From Bacteroidales bacterium (GTDB lineage: Bacteria > Bacteroidota > Bacteroidia > Bacteroidales > UBA3824): a stretch of 45,890 nt of DNA. This document shows positions 15,470-23,585 of the stretch, one piece after another. The stretch spans positions 1 to 45,890 of the forward strand of contig JAEDDH010000028.1 in assembly GCA_016293845.1 (NCBI GenBank), in the 5' to 3' direction. The first letter of the stretch is position 1, and every line of letters begins with the position of its first letter. A model generated the notes under the pieces. It ran no database searches, had not been told where the DNA came from, and saw only the letters and a list, made by a program, of their open reading frames with translations. The position numbers and the translations under genes are program-made.

Positions 15470-15844
15470 CTATTCAAGTTCGTACCAGACATCGCCTTTT
15501 TTGGTAAGGGTGAGTTTGGTTCTGCCTGTGAGGCTGAGATTTGTAAACTCAACATAACCATTGTCAATATCGTTCTCATCTTCAAAAAGACGGATGTCCC
15601 ATTGACCATCCTTGCTACCGTTGAATGTTACAGTTACAGAAGAACCATTAGGAAATGTGTCGTCGGTGAGTACATCTCTCCAAGTGGTTTGACTGCTCGG
15701 CGACATCATCATGCCGTAAAAATCTCTGCCACTGTTGTTAACAATTTTAAAAGTAGCATCTTCTTCGTCATCATCGCTACAAGATGCGAATCCCATTGCC
15801 GTTATCATAAGCATTACGGCAAACAAAAATTTAAACTGTTTCAT
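15470..15844 (-). CDS. Small lipoprotein
   Basis: 124 residues with a lipoprotein signal (MGFASC, lipidated Cys22) followed by an acidic SDDDEED linker, the typical Bacteroidetes surface-export-like tail. The rest (FKIVNNSGRDFYGMMMSPSSQTTWRD…GRTKLTLTKKGDVWYELE) looks like a small beta sandwich of unknown function. Monocistronic, with its own terminator. Confidence 0.7.
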   Translation of the reverse strand: MKQFKFLFAVMLMITAMGFASCSDDDEEDATFKIVNNSGRDFYGMMMSPSSQTTWRDVLTDDTFPNGSSVTVTFNGSKDGQWDIRLFEDENDIDNGYVEFTNLSLTGRTKLTLTKKGDVWYELE

Positions 15845-15890
15845 TGCATTGAATTTTTAGTTAATAATATAATTTATTTGAATTTTAATT

Positions 15891-16583
15891 CTACCAATCA
15901 TCATTTTCATTTCCTGTTATACCATTTTTAATAGCCGCTTCAAGTTTGTCAATCAACACGTTTTCGTAAGCATTAGACATAATCAACGCCTTAGAAGATA
16001 CTTTTTTATTGGAAATGTGTTTATCTTTTGCCACAAATGGATAACATTCATTAATAAGATACTTGTATTCGGTAACAGGATGCTCTGTTTGACCTGCAAT
16101 TGCACCCATTATGCCACCATCAACTCGTTTAACGTCATAGTATTGAATACTTTCAGTTACCCTTACTTTTCCTGGTTTAATATCAACTTTAATAGTAGGT
16201 TTAATACTTACATAATATGTGGCGGCAGCACCACCATAACTTGCGATATTTTCGCAATATCCTTGAACAATAATAGTTCCCGATTCTTTATCATTGAGTT
16301 GAATTACAGAATTTGCGTCATTAAACTGTTGCGTAACCCAATAATTTACAAGAACATATAACTGTTCTTTGGTTTGGTTGCCTGCTTCAATCACTTGAAC
16401 ATAAGTTAGACAATTGTTTTGATCTAATTGGATTTCGGATGCAAGATTTTCTGCCGCATCGTTCCATTTGTCACCATACTTGTCTTTTGAGTACTTCTCC
16501 AAATCCTCGTATCGGATTACTTGCGCTCGAAGAGAAGATACGAAAGCCGAAAGACATAACGCTATTAAAATAAATTTTTTCAT
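15891..16583 (-). CDS. Secreted DUF4468-type protein
   Basis: 230 residues with a signal peptide (cut near LRA|QV). The segment TYVQVIEAGNQTKEQLYVLVNYW…QLNDKESGTIIVQGYC (about 60-110) is the DUF4468 pattern, a Bacteroidetes periplasmic domain with a TBP-like fold. The C-terminal part carries alternating strands and helices. Function unknown. It is probably transcribed separately from the lipoprotein 46 bases downstream. Confidence 0.7.
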   Translation of the reverse strand: MKKFILIALCLSAFVSSLRAQVIRYEDLEKYSKDKYGDKWNDAAENLASEIQLDQNNCLTYVQVIEAGNQTKEQLYVLVNYWVTQQFNDANSVIQLNDKESGTIIVQGYCENIASYGGAAATYYVSIKPTIKVDIKPGKVRVTESIQYYDVKRVDGGIMGAIAGQTEHPVTEYKYLINECYPFVAKDKHISNKKVSSKALIMSNAYENVLIDKLEAAIKNGITGNENDDW

Positions 16584-16696
16584 CGTAAATAAAATTAAGT
16601 ATTAAAATTTTTAATTATCAATACAAAGTTACGATATCATCAATCTAACAGTTAATCAAATTCAGTCGGAAATACAATACAAAAATGTACGGTTTT

Positions 16697-16903
16697 TTAG
16701 GACAAATTATCGGAAATGTCTTTGAAAAAATTATGATTCAATACGTTAGATATGGTTGTTAATAGTTCTGTATTAATATCGCGCGATTTAAAAATATCGT
16801 AAACAGCAGAATGTGAGCGGTTTATCTGTTGTTGGAACCACTTTACACTCCGGCCTTGACGTTGCAACTCTGCCCTAATTAATTCTCCAATATGTATCGA
16901 CAT
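16697..16903 (-). CDS. Small XRE-like helix-turn-helix regulator
   Basis: 68 residues from ATG 16903: MSIHIGELIRAELQRQGRSV then KWFQQQINRSHSAVYDIF and LNHNFFKDISDNL. This is a common stand-alone HTH type in Bacteroidetes. The frame stays open for 62 more codons upstream, but those residues do not resemble the family, so I prefer the short form. Target unknown. Confidence 0.65.
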   Translation of the reverse strand: MSIHIGELIRAELQRQGRSVKWFQQQINRSHSAVYDIFKSRDINTELLTTISNVLNHNFFKDISDNLS

Positions 16904-17273
16904 TTCAAACAGATTTTGCCCGACGAGATTCCAATTTCGGACAGACATAAAAAAAGGCGCGGAATCCTTAATCTGCCCGTTCCACGCACTGAGGTCTTCG
17001 CTACCCAACATTGCAAAACAGGCAGCGAAAACCCACGCCGTAAGTATAATACAAGCGTACAATATGCACACTTTATAGTATACACCCACGGACGTCTATC
17101 GCTGCTAAGTTCTGACAATGTTTTGAAAGTTGCGAAGTTTCAGTGCATCAGAAACAAAGCGTCATAAACGCCATCCAATATATGTTGTAAGCCCACCGCT
17201 CTATACGGATTGGGCTTTCGTTTGCAAAAATAATAAAAAAATCAATAATACGGCGGATTATTATAAATATTTT

Positions 17274-17795
17274 TCACCCGCAAAGCCATCCCACCACTCC
17301 GGCGGCTACTATCAGCAATATCGGATTAACTTTGAAAAAATAGTGCGCCACAATGGTGGCAACAAAGATTAATACGTTAATGTACGACGAAAAGCTGTCG
17401 CTGTTGCACATCATCAGGGCGGCAGAAATTATGAGTCCCGCTACCACGGGGTTCATCACCTGCATCGGCTTTTTTACGTAGGGCGATTCTTTGTGCTTAA
17501 AAAACAGCGAAACCACCATTGCCATAAGCACTATCGAGGGCAAACAGAGCGAAAATGTGGCTATCACCGAACCCAAAATTCCTCCCTGAGTGTAGCCTAC
17601 AAATGTGGCGGTGTTGATAGAAATTGGTCCCGGGGTCATTTGCGAAAGCGCCAAAAGGTCGGCATACTCGCCGCCCGACATCCATTGATAGTCGTCGACC
17701 ACCTCCATCCTTATCATCGACACCATAGAATAGCCTCCGCCAAAGCCAAAGAGTCCTATCTTAAAAAATACCCAAAAAAGATGCAAGTAAATCAT
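17274..17795 (-). CDS. Chromate-type transporter, half-size subunit 2
   Basis: 173 residues, one CHR domain: F-K-I-G-x-F-G-F-G-G-G-Y near the N-terminus and LSQMTPGPISINTATFVGY, the two signature motifs, plus five to six hydrophobic segments. Half-size CHR proteins act as pairs of opposite topology, and its partner lies immediately upstream with a 4-base overlap. The family exports chromate, although the natural substrate in anaerobes is uncertain. Confidence 0.85.
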   Translation of the reverse strand: MIYLHLFWVFFKIGLFGFGGGYSMVSMIRMEVVDDYQWMSGGEYADLLALSQMTPGPISINTATFVGYTQGGILGSVIATFSLCLPSIVLMAMVVSLFFKHKESPYVKKPMQVMNPVVAGLIISAALMMCNSDSFSSYINVLIFVATIVAHYFFKVNPILLIVAAGVVGWLCG

Positions 17796-18373
17796 TTCGT
17801 ATCCTCCTCTTTTTTAGATGGTTGCGATGCTGTTTTGCCAATTGTTGCACGTGCCCAAATTACGCCGCCCACTATTGCCGCAATTATCAGATACATTGGC
17901 GAAACGCCAAAAAGACATATCAAAAGGCAGGTAAGTATAGGTATCCAAAATGTTGATTTGGTGAGTTTTGCTTTTTTGAGCAAATTCAATCCCGGAACAA
18001 GGATAAGTGCTATAACGCACGGACGGATGCCTGCAAACACGTCGTTCACCGCCTTGTAGCCGTTGATGTTTTGTATAAACGCGGCTATCACCACAATGAT
18101 AATCATCGAGGGCAGCGCGGCGCCGAGCATAGCAAACCCCGCTCCCGTTTTTTTGGCAATTTTAAACCCCGTGTAGAGCGCCATATTGATGGCAAACACT
18201 CCGGGCAGCGACTGTGCAAGAGTGATGCACTCCCTAAACTCGTCTTCGGTCATCCAATGGTGGCGGTCTACCAAGGCATTTTGTACCATAGAAATCATAG
18301 CATAGCCGCCGCCAAAGGTAAACGCACCAATTTTAAAAAACTCCCAAAACAATTTTAAAGATAGAATATTCAT
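17792..18373 (-). CDS. Chromate-type transporter, half-size subunit 1
   Basis: 193 residues from ATG 18373. The same CHR domain is present: FFKIGAFTFGGGYAMI and LAQSLPGVFAINMALYTGF, with multiple membrane spans and a basic C-terminal tail. First gene of the pair; promoter on the minus strand with -7 box TACTTTTGC (complement of 18389-18397). The longer frame to 18415 would cover that promoter, so I use the internal ATG. Confidence 0.85.
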   Translation of the reverse strand: MNILSLKLFWEFFKIGAFTFGGGYAMISMVQNALVDRHHWMTEDEFRECITLAQSLPGVFAINMALYTGFKIAKKTGAGFAMLGAALPSMIIIVVIAAFIQNINGYKAVNDVFAGIRPCVIALILVPGLNLLKKAKLTKSTFWIPILTCLLICLFGVSPMYLIIAAIVGGVIWARATIGKTASQPSKKEEDTK

Positions 18374-18686
18374 CTCGTTAAAAATTTTGCAAAAGTAATC
18401 ATTTTTTGCGAGCACAACTTATATATTTATCGGGCGTGTTATCATTATGCAAAAAAAAGCGCAATACTGAATATTTATGCAGCGTTTTTGCATACATTGT
18501 AAGTGGTATACTTAAAATAGATTTACATAAAATACTGTTATACAAACATTTAAAAATTTAATAATAAATTCACTATTCAATATTTGCATATTTATTTTAA
18601 AAGCCATTACTTTGCAGCCTATTATTAAAAAATATTGACAGTTATCAAACAAACAAAACGTTAAAACTCAATAATTTGACAAAAAA
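18374..18686 (+). promoter_or_regulatory. Control region of the N-acylglutamate synthase gene
   Basis: Gene-free stretch of 313 bases. It holds an ARG-box-like palindrome TGAATATTTATGCA (18468-18481; pattern TGnATAnnTATnCA, the shape of ArgR half-sites) and a promoter made of TTTG (18583-18586), 20 bases, and TTACTTTGC (18607-18615). The ARG box lies about 100 bases upstream of the -33 element, so whether it represses this promoter is uncertain. Confidence 0.5.
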
Positions 18687-19313
18687 ATGACAGACCAAGA
18701 CGAAATCATAGTAAGAACCGCCGTTGAGTCGGACAGCAAATACTCGCAAGAGATAGTAGACGAAATGGCAAGTTCGGCAAAAGCCCGTGGCACAGGTATC
18801 GCAAAACGCTCGCCCGAATACGTCTCAAACAAGATGAAAGAGGGCAAAGGAATTATTGCATTAACAAAAACCGGTCTGTGGGTAGGTTTCTGTTACATAG
18901 AGAGTTGGGGTCACGAAAAGTTCGTTGCCAACTCGGGATTGATTGTAAATCCGGCGTTTCGTGGACGAGGCGTGGCTAAGGCTATCAAATTCAAGGCTTT
19001 TGACCTCAGCCGCAAAAAATTCCCTAATGCCAAAATTTTCGGACTTACAACAGGTCTGCAAGTTATGAAAATCAACAACGAACTCGGCTACCATCCCGTA
19101 CCGTTTTCGGAACTCACCGACGACGACGAATTTTGGAAAGGCTGCCAAAGTTGCGTAAACTTCGGAATATTAACATCTAAGAACCGCAAAAACTGCCTCT
19201 GCACAGGTATGCTTTACGACCCCGAATGGGAAAAAGAAACCGGTCCTAAGGATATGAACAAATTGGCAGAGCACGCAAGTTTCCAAAAAAGCAACGTGTT
19301 TGTGGAGTTTTAA
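18687..19313 (+). CDS. GNAT N-acylglutamate synthase (first arginine-pathway step)
   Basis: 208 residues with a GNAT acetyl-CoA-type fold: IALTKTGLWVGFCYIESW, the pyrophosphate-binding loop N-P-A-F-R-G-R-G-V-A-K-A (about 91-102), and a Cys-rich C-terminus (CQSCVNFGILT, CLCTGMLYDP). The sequence closely resembles the GNAT protein beside argG in Bacteroides, which is thought to make N-succinylglutamate in the succinylated arginine pathway of that group. It lies 68 bases before argG in the same direction. Acetyl versus succinyl donor cannot be read from sequence. Confidence 0.75.
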   Translation: MTDQDEIIVRTAVESDSKYSQEIVDEMASSAKARGTGIAKRSPEYVSNKMKEGKGIIALTKTGLWVGFCYIESWGHEKFVANSGLIVNPAFRGRGVAKAIKFKAFDLSRKKFPNAKIFGLTTGLQVMKINNELGYHPVPFSELTDDDEFWKGCQSCVNFGILTSKNRKNCLCTGMLYDPEWEKETGPKDMNKLAEHASFQKSNVFVEF

Positions 19314-19314
19314 T

Positions 19315-19352
19315 AATGCATAATTCATAATGCATAATGCATAATTCATAAT
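19315..19352. repeat. TGCATAATTCATAA-type dispersed repeat, copy 1
   Basis: Tandem alternation of ATAATGCATAAT and TTCATAAT units between the synthase gene and argG. Related copies lie at 20572-20598 and, reversed, at 37522-37553. Confidence 0.6.
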
Positions 19353-19381
19353 AAAAATTTATAACTAACAACAATAATATA

Positions 19382-20569
19382 ATGAAGACATTAGTAGCAT
19401 ACAGCGGCGGATTGGACACCACTTGGGTTACAACGTTGCTATCTTCTCAGGGCGAGGACGTTACAGCCCTTATGATCAATTCGGGCGCATTCTCCGACGA
19501 AGAAATCGCCTCGGCAAAAGACCGCGCTTTTCAAGGCGGCGCAAAACATTTTGACTGCATCGACGTGTCGAAAGTGTATTACGACAAGACCGTTAAATAT
19601 ATGATTTTTGGCAACATGCTCAAAAACAACACCTACCCGATGTCTGTTTCGAGCGAGCGCATTATCCAAGCCATCACCGTTGCCAACTACGCCAAAGCCA
19701 ACAAATTCGACAAAATTGCCCACGGATGCACCGGCGCAGGCAACGACCAAGTACGTTTTGAGATGGTTTTCGACATTCTCTGTCCCGAAATCAAAGTGCA
19801 GGCTTTGGTTCGCGAAACCAACATCCAACGTGCCGACGAAATTGCATTCCTCAAAGAAAAAGGCATCAAAATGAATTTCGACAAGGCCAAATACTCTATC
19901 AACAAGGGACTTTGGGGCACATCTATCGGCGGTCGCGAAACCCTCAACTCGGCTCAGCCATTGCCCGAAGAGGCCTACCCCACTCACTGCACAAAATCAG
20001 AAGAATCTGTTATTACACTCGAATTCTGCAAGGGCGAACTCTGCTGCGTTAACGGCAAAAAATTCGACAACAAGGTAGACGCCATCCGCGAGGTAGAAAA
20101 ACTTGCCGGAGCATACGCAATTGGTCGCGATATGCACATCGGCGACACCATCATCGGTATCAAAGGCCGTGTAGGTTTTGAGGCTGCCGCTCCGATGGTA
20201 ATTATCAAGGCTCACCATGCTCTTGAAAAACACACACTTACAAAATGGCAAATCTATTGGAAAGACAACATTTCGCAGTGGTACGGCAACCGTCTGCACG
20301 AAGGTATGCTCCTTGAACCCGAAATGCGCGATATGGAAAAATTCCTCGAAAGCACACAGCAGAAGGTTTCGGGCAAGGTTTTCGTTGCTCTCCGTCCCTA
20401 CACATTCTTTATCAACGGTATAGAATCGGAGCACGACCTAATGACCTCAAAATTTGGTGTTTACGGCGAAGACAACAAAGCCTTCACCGCCGACGACATC
20501 GCAGGCTTTACCAAAGTGGCAGGCGTTCAGTCTAAGATTTGGTACGCTGTAAACAATGAGAAATACTAG
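19382..20569 (+). CDS. argG: Argininosuccinate synthase
   Basis: 395 residues joining citrulline and aspartate with ATP. The N-terminal ATP pyrophosphatase loop AYSGGLDTTW (residues 6-15), the substrate-binding HGCTGAGNDQVRFE (about 118-131) and YSINKGLWGTSIGGRE (about 172-187) are all present. Length is normal. Follows the N-acylglutamate synthase gene and is closed by a bidirectional terminator. Confidence 0.95.
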   Translation: MKTLVAYSGGLDTTWVTTLLSSQGEDVTALMINSGAFSDEEIASAKDRAFQGGAKHFDCIDVSKVYYDKTVKYMIFGNMLKNNTYPMSVSSERIIQAITVANYAKANKFDKIAHGCTGAGNDQVRFEMVFDILCPEIKVQALVRETNIQRADEIAFLKEKGIKMNFDKAKYSINKGLWGTSIGGRETLNSAQPLPEEAYPTHCTKSEESVITLEFCKGELCCVNGKKFDNKVDAIREVEKLAGAYAIGRDMHIGDTIIGIKGRVGFEAAAPMVIIKAHHALEKHTLTKWQIYWKDNISQWYGNRLHEGMLLEPEMRDMEKFLESTQQKVSGKVFVALRPYTFFINGIESEHDLMTSKFGVYGEDNKAFTADDIAGFTKVAGVQSKIWYAVNNEKY

Positions 20570-20571
20570 TC

Positions 20572-20598
20572 AATGCATAATTCATAATGCATAATTAT
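20572..20598. repeat. TGCATAATTCATAA-type dispersed repeat, copy 2
   Basis: Same unit as at 19315, placed between the argG stop and its terminator. Confidence 0.6.
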
Positions 20599-20599
20599 A

Positions 20600-20645
20600 A
20601 AAAGTGCGGATTCTATTATTTATAATAGGCTCCGCATTTTTTATT
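20600..20645. terminator. Bidirectional terminator between argG and the SAP-domain gene
   Basis: Bases 601-610 pair with 631-640 of this kilobase (AAAGTGCGGA with TCCGCATTTT, one G·T). An inner CTATTAT/ATAATAG stem and A/T tails on both sides suit termination of both convergent genes. Confidence 0.8.
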
Positions 20646-21243
20646 TTATCAACTCTCCAAACTCCTCCAATAACTCTGTCTTGTAAACCTTTTCGCGAGT
20701 GGAATTGCGCACTTGCGTCCAAAGAATTGAGGCTGTTTTGATTTTGTCGGGGAAACTTGCGGTGGCTGGGTCGGCGCAAAAATCCTTTACAAAACGGTTC
20801 CACTGCAACATTGATTTGTCGTATTGAGCATAAACTTTTTTGCCGCGCAACACATCAAGCAAGTCGCCAAGGGTAAACGAAACATCATTGTCGGCTTTCA
20901 CCTTCTTTACCGTTGCCACCATATCCACATTAAATTTAAAAGGCTTAACGCCCGTAACAGTCTCAAAAAACTCGCGAAACCGTGGACCAAATGTAAAACC
21001 GCACTCAATCAGCGAAGTTTTGAGCGTAAGATTCGTGGCTGTTGGTTTAGGCTTAGGCAATTGTTTTTTAGGCTCAACAATAACCCCCGAAAAATAGAGC
21101 CTGATATATTCCATCAATTCAATTTTAGTACCTGACGCATTGATATTAAGCGATTTACAAATCTTAATCAGTTCATCGCGATACCAATAGTATTTTGCAA
21201 ACTCATCATACGAGGCGATTTGGTCAAATGAAGGACGCGGCAT
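20641..21243 (-). CDS. SAP-domain protein (DUF6434-like)
   Basis: 200 residues from ATG 21243. Residues 10-50 (YDEFAKYYWYRDELIKICKSL…GTKIELMEYI) form a SAP-type helix-extended-loop-helix, usually DNA-binding. The rest (FTFGPRFREFFETVTG…YDKSMLQWNRFVKDF) matches small SAP/DUF6434 proteins of unknown role. The minus-strand promoter TATCTTTGC (complement of 21269-21277) lies 26 bases before the start and rules out the longer frame. Confidence 0.7.
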   Translation of the reverse strand: MPRPSFDQIASYDEFAKYYWYRDELIKICKSLNINASGTKIELMEYIRLYFSGVIVEPKKQLPKPKPTATNLTLKTSLIECGFTFGPRFREFFETVTGVKPFKFNVDMVATVKKVKADNDVSFTLGDLLDVLRGKKVYAQYDKSMLQWNRFVKDFCADPATASFPDKIKTASILWTQVRNSTREKVYKTELLEEFGELIK

Positions 21244-21414
21244 AAGGATTGTGTGTTTTTGATTTGGGCAAAGATAGGGAAAATTACACTTTTTCGGGGG
21301 TATGTTATTCTGCAAAAACCATGCGTCACCAAAAAATTATCCCCCAAAAGCATCGCGGCTATCGAAAATAGTTGTAAATTTGCAAAACGTTAAACTTTAA
21401 ACACAATATTTACC

Positions 21415-22077
21415 ATGAATAAATTTTTATTTGGCGTGATACTCGGTATCACTATCGGATGCGGCGTTTGCTATTACCTATCGCAAATCGGAAAATTCTT
21501 TAAAGAAGAAGTGGTAATCAACGAAGAGGTGCTCAAAGAGAAACTTATGACTTGCAGCGAGTTAACCTCAGCAAAATATCAGTTGACCCAGCAAATTACC
21601 CGCAAAGAAAACTACGGCACAGGTTTCGGTTGGTTCGACAAAGTGTCTACCAAGAGTTTCACCGTTAAATACTCAGCCACAATAGCATTTGCTGTTGACC
21701 TTTCGAAAGCCACCATCAAAGTGGACACCAACGTGGTAAGAATCAACCTTCCCTCAGCCACATTGCAGTCGCTCAGCATCCCCTCCGACAGTCTGCACAT
21801 CATCAACGAAAAAAAGAACCTCATCAACTGGGAAAACAAAAACGATATGAAAGAGATTTTGCAAGATGCTGAAAAACACGCTTTGGCCACTTGCGACACC
21901 ACCAAGATGATTCGTTTGGCAAACACTGAGGCTGTAAAAACCCTCACCACACTTCTCTGTCCGCTCACCGAAAGTCAAAATGGCGAAAAGGCTTACCAAG
22001 TGATAATCACCATCGAAGGCGAAACCGAAGAACCACAAATATCCGCACCCAACAACGAATTACCAACAGCAAAATAA
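21415..22077 (+). CDS. DUF4230 membrane-anchored protein
   Basis: 220 residues with one N-terminal span (about 4-22) and a soluble domain of the DUF4230 type (ELTSAKYQLTQ… KSFTVKYSATIAFAVDLSK… LPSATLQSLSIPSDS…), probably facing the periplasm. Promoter -7 box TAAATTTGC at 21375-21383. It ends 18 bases before argC, so argC may be transcribed from this promoter. Confidence 0.75.
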   Translation: MNKFLFGVILGITIGCGVCYYLSQIGKFFKEEVVINEEVLKEKLMTCSELTSAKYQLTQQITRKENYGTGFGWFDKVSTKSFTVKYSATIAFAVDLSKATIKVDTNVVRINLPSATLQSLSIPSDSLHIINEKKNLINWENKNDMKEILQDAEKHALATCDTTKMIRLANTEAVKTLTTLLCPLTESQNGEKAYQVIITIEGETEEPQISAPNNELPTAK

Positions 22078-22095
22078 CCATTAATTATATTTTAA

Positions 22096-23055
22096 ATGAT
22101 AAAAGTAGGCATAATAGGCGCGGCAGGATACACCGGCGGCGAACTATTAAGAATTTTAACTTATCACCCTGATGTACAAATAGTTTGGGCAGTTAGCCGA
22201 AGCAATTTTGGCAAACCTGTTTACGATGTTCACGCCGACCTTTTTGGCGACACCGAACTCAAATTTGCCGAGCAACCCACCGAAAAAGCCGACGTGGTAT
22301 TTTTCTGCACGGCTCACGGCGAAACCAGCAAGTTGATGGCAGAATACAACTTCCCCAGCGATGTGAAAATCATCGATATGACCAACGAGTTTCGCGTTGG
22401 CGACACGGGTTTTGTGTACGGACTTCCCGAAATCAACCGCGAGGCAATCAAAAAATGCAACCGTCTTGCCAATCCGGGATGTTTTGCCACATCGATACAG
22501 TTGGCGCTTGTGCCGGCACTCAAAGCAGGCATTATTCAAAGCGACATTCAGGTGTCGGCTGTAACAGGTAGCACCGGCGCTGGTCAGAAACTCACCGCCA
22601 CAAGTCATTTCAGTTGGCGCACCGACAACTTTTCGGTTTATAAGGCGTTCACGCACCAGCATTTGGCAGAAATCAACCAAACCAAAGACCTTCTCGACCC
22701 CGATTTGCAGCGTCCCATTCATTTCATTCCTTATCGTGGCGACTTTGCACGCGGCATCATTGCAAGTGTTTGGTTCACAACCGATAAAGCAGAAGACGAA
22801 GTTAAAGAAATCTACCGCAATTGCTACAAAGACGAACCTTTCACGCATTTCTACGATGGCAACCTGTACCTCAAACAAGTGGTCAACACCAACAAATGCA
22901 TAGTCTCCATCAAAAAAGACGGCGATCAATTGCTTGTACAATCTGTCATCGACAACCTTGTAAAAGGCGCAGTAGGTCAGGCCGTTGAAAATATGAACCT
23001 GATGTTTGGCTTGGATGAAAAGGCAGGATTGAAGTTGAAACCTTCGGGATTTTAG
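22096..23055 (+). CDS. argC: N-acyl-gamma-glutamyl-phosphate reductase
   Basis: 319 residues, NADPH-dependent reduction of the acylglutamyl phosphate in arginine synthesis. Rossmann motif IGAAGYTGGEL (8-18), catalytic Cys in LANPGCFATSIQ (about 126-137), and the substrate-binding stretch VTGSTGAGQKLTATSHF with H at about 205. Normal length. In Bacteroidetes the substrate may be the N-succinyl form. Followed by an array of hairpins. Confidence 0.93.
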   Translation: MIKVGIIGAAGYTGGELLRILTYHPDVQIVWAVSRSNFGKPVYDVHADLFGDTELKFAEQPTEKADVVFFCTAHGETSKLMAEYNFPSDVKIIDMTNEFRVGDTGFVYGLPEINREAIKKCNRLANPGCFATSIQLALVPALKAGIIQSDIQVSAVTGSTGAGQKLTATSHFSWRTDNFSVYKAFTHQHLAEINQTKDLLDPDLQRPIHFIPYRGDFARGIIASVWFTTDKAEDEVKEIYRNCYKDEPFTHFYDGNLYLKQVVNTNKCIVSIKKDGDQLLVQSVIDNLVKGAVGQAVENMNLMFGLDEKAGLKLKPSGF

Positions 23056-23061
23056 GATTCA

Positions 23062-23196
23062 AGTGGGGGACAAATTGTACCCCTACTGAAAGCGTTACAA
23101 ATTGTAACACTTTCAGACGAAGTGGTAACAAAATGTTACCGATTCAAATCATTAAGATGCCTTTGAGTTGGTAACAAATAGTTACCAACTTTTTTT
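23062..23196 (+). terminator. Four tandem hairpins after argC, the last a terminator
   Basis: Stem-loops at 23062-23087, 23086-23116 (7 + 7 bp), 23124-23140 (7 bp) and 23166-23190 (10 bp, then seven T). All have a related core, GT(A)ACAAA…GT(T)AC. The fourth is a normal intrinsic terminator, and the other three are unexplained relatives of it. Confidence 0.7.
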
Positions 23197-23225
23197 GTTT
23201 TTCACCAAAAACACATTATCTTTGC
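23194..23225 (+). promoter_or_regulatory. Promoter of the candidate RNA upstream of the methyltransferase remnant
   Basis: TTTG (23194-23197), 19 bases, TATCTTTGC (23217-23225): a good Bacteroidetes promoter, immediately after the argC terminator. Confidence 0.65.
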
Positions 23226-23229
23226 AAAA

Positions 23230-23463
23230 ACAAACAAAACACAATTGAATGAAGTAAAAAACAAAGAATTAACATATTATAAATCATAGCGTTTGCTATT
23301 TATTCGGCACAAGCATTGAAACCTGAGAAATTTCAAATGAAAGTAAAAGTTGCGAATAAGTCTGCGAACGTCCGCGCCTTTGCGTGGACGGCGACTTATC
23401 AACTTTTACAGGCAATTCTCAGGGCCTCAATGCGTGGATAGTCAGTTGTTCACGCATTTTTTA
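23230..23463 (+). ncRNA. Candidate structured RNA with terminator
   Basis: About 230 nt from a good promoter to a hairpin with a T run (23429-23436 with 23451-23458, then Ts). Helices: 23286-23290/23295-23299. An outer pair is GCATTGA/TCAATGC (23313-23319/23427-23433) plus CCTGAGAA/TTCTCAGG (23322-23329/23416-23423). It encloses a long hairpin of 9, 7 and 9 bp (23343-23351/23401-23409, 356-362/393-399, 369-377/382-390). The outer helix and the terminator compete for 23429-23433, as in an attenuator. No sizeable ORF. It could be a small RNA of known type (for example a diverged 6S RNA) that I do not recognise. Confidence 0.55.
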
Positions 23464-23562
23464 TGGTCTTGTGAGTTTGCCTGTAAGCCTGAATTGACAA
23501 GTATTCGCTGAAAGGCAGAAGAGCATGAAAAAAGTACTAAAAAATACTCTTTCCATTGGTTG

Positions 23563-23585
23563 TGCCTTCATAACAATTGAAGGCA
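23563..23585 (+). promoter_or_regulatory. Hairpin directly before a start codon
   Basis: TGCCTTC (23563-23569) pairs with GAAGGCA (23579-23585); ATG follows at 23586. It could hinder ribosome access. Confidence 0.45.

Noticed and set aside
17189..17217. AAGCCCA/TGGGCTT hairpin after the chromate-transporter genes
   Set aside because: Seven-base stem with a large loop and no T run in either direction adjacent to a gene end; not strong enough to call a terminator.
22156..22941. 261-codon ORF antisense to argC
   Set aside because: Shadow frame produced by codon bias of argC.
23230..23463. Identification of the structured RNA as RNase P RNA, tmRNA or a retron
   Set aside because: No RNase P or tmRNA signature sequences are visible and no reverse transcriptase lies nearby; 6S RNA could not be excluded.
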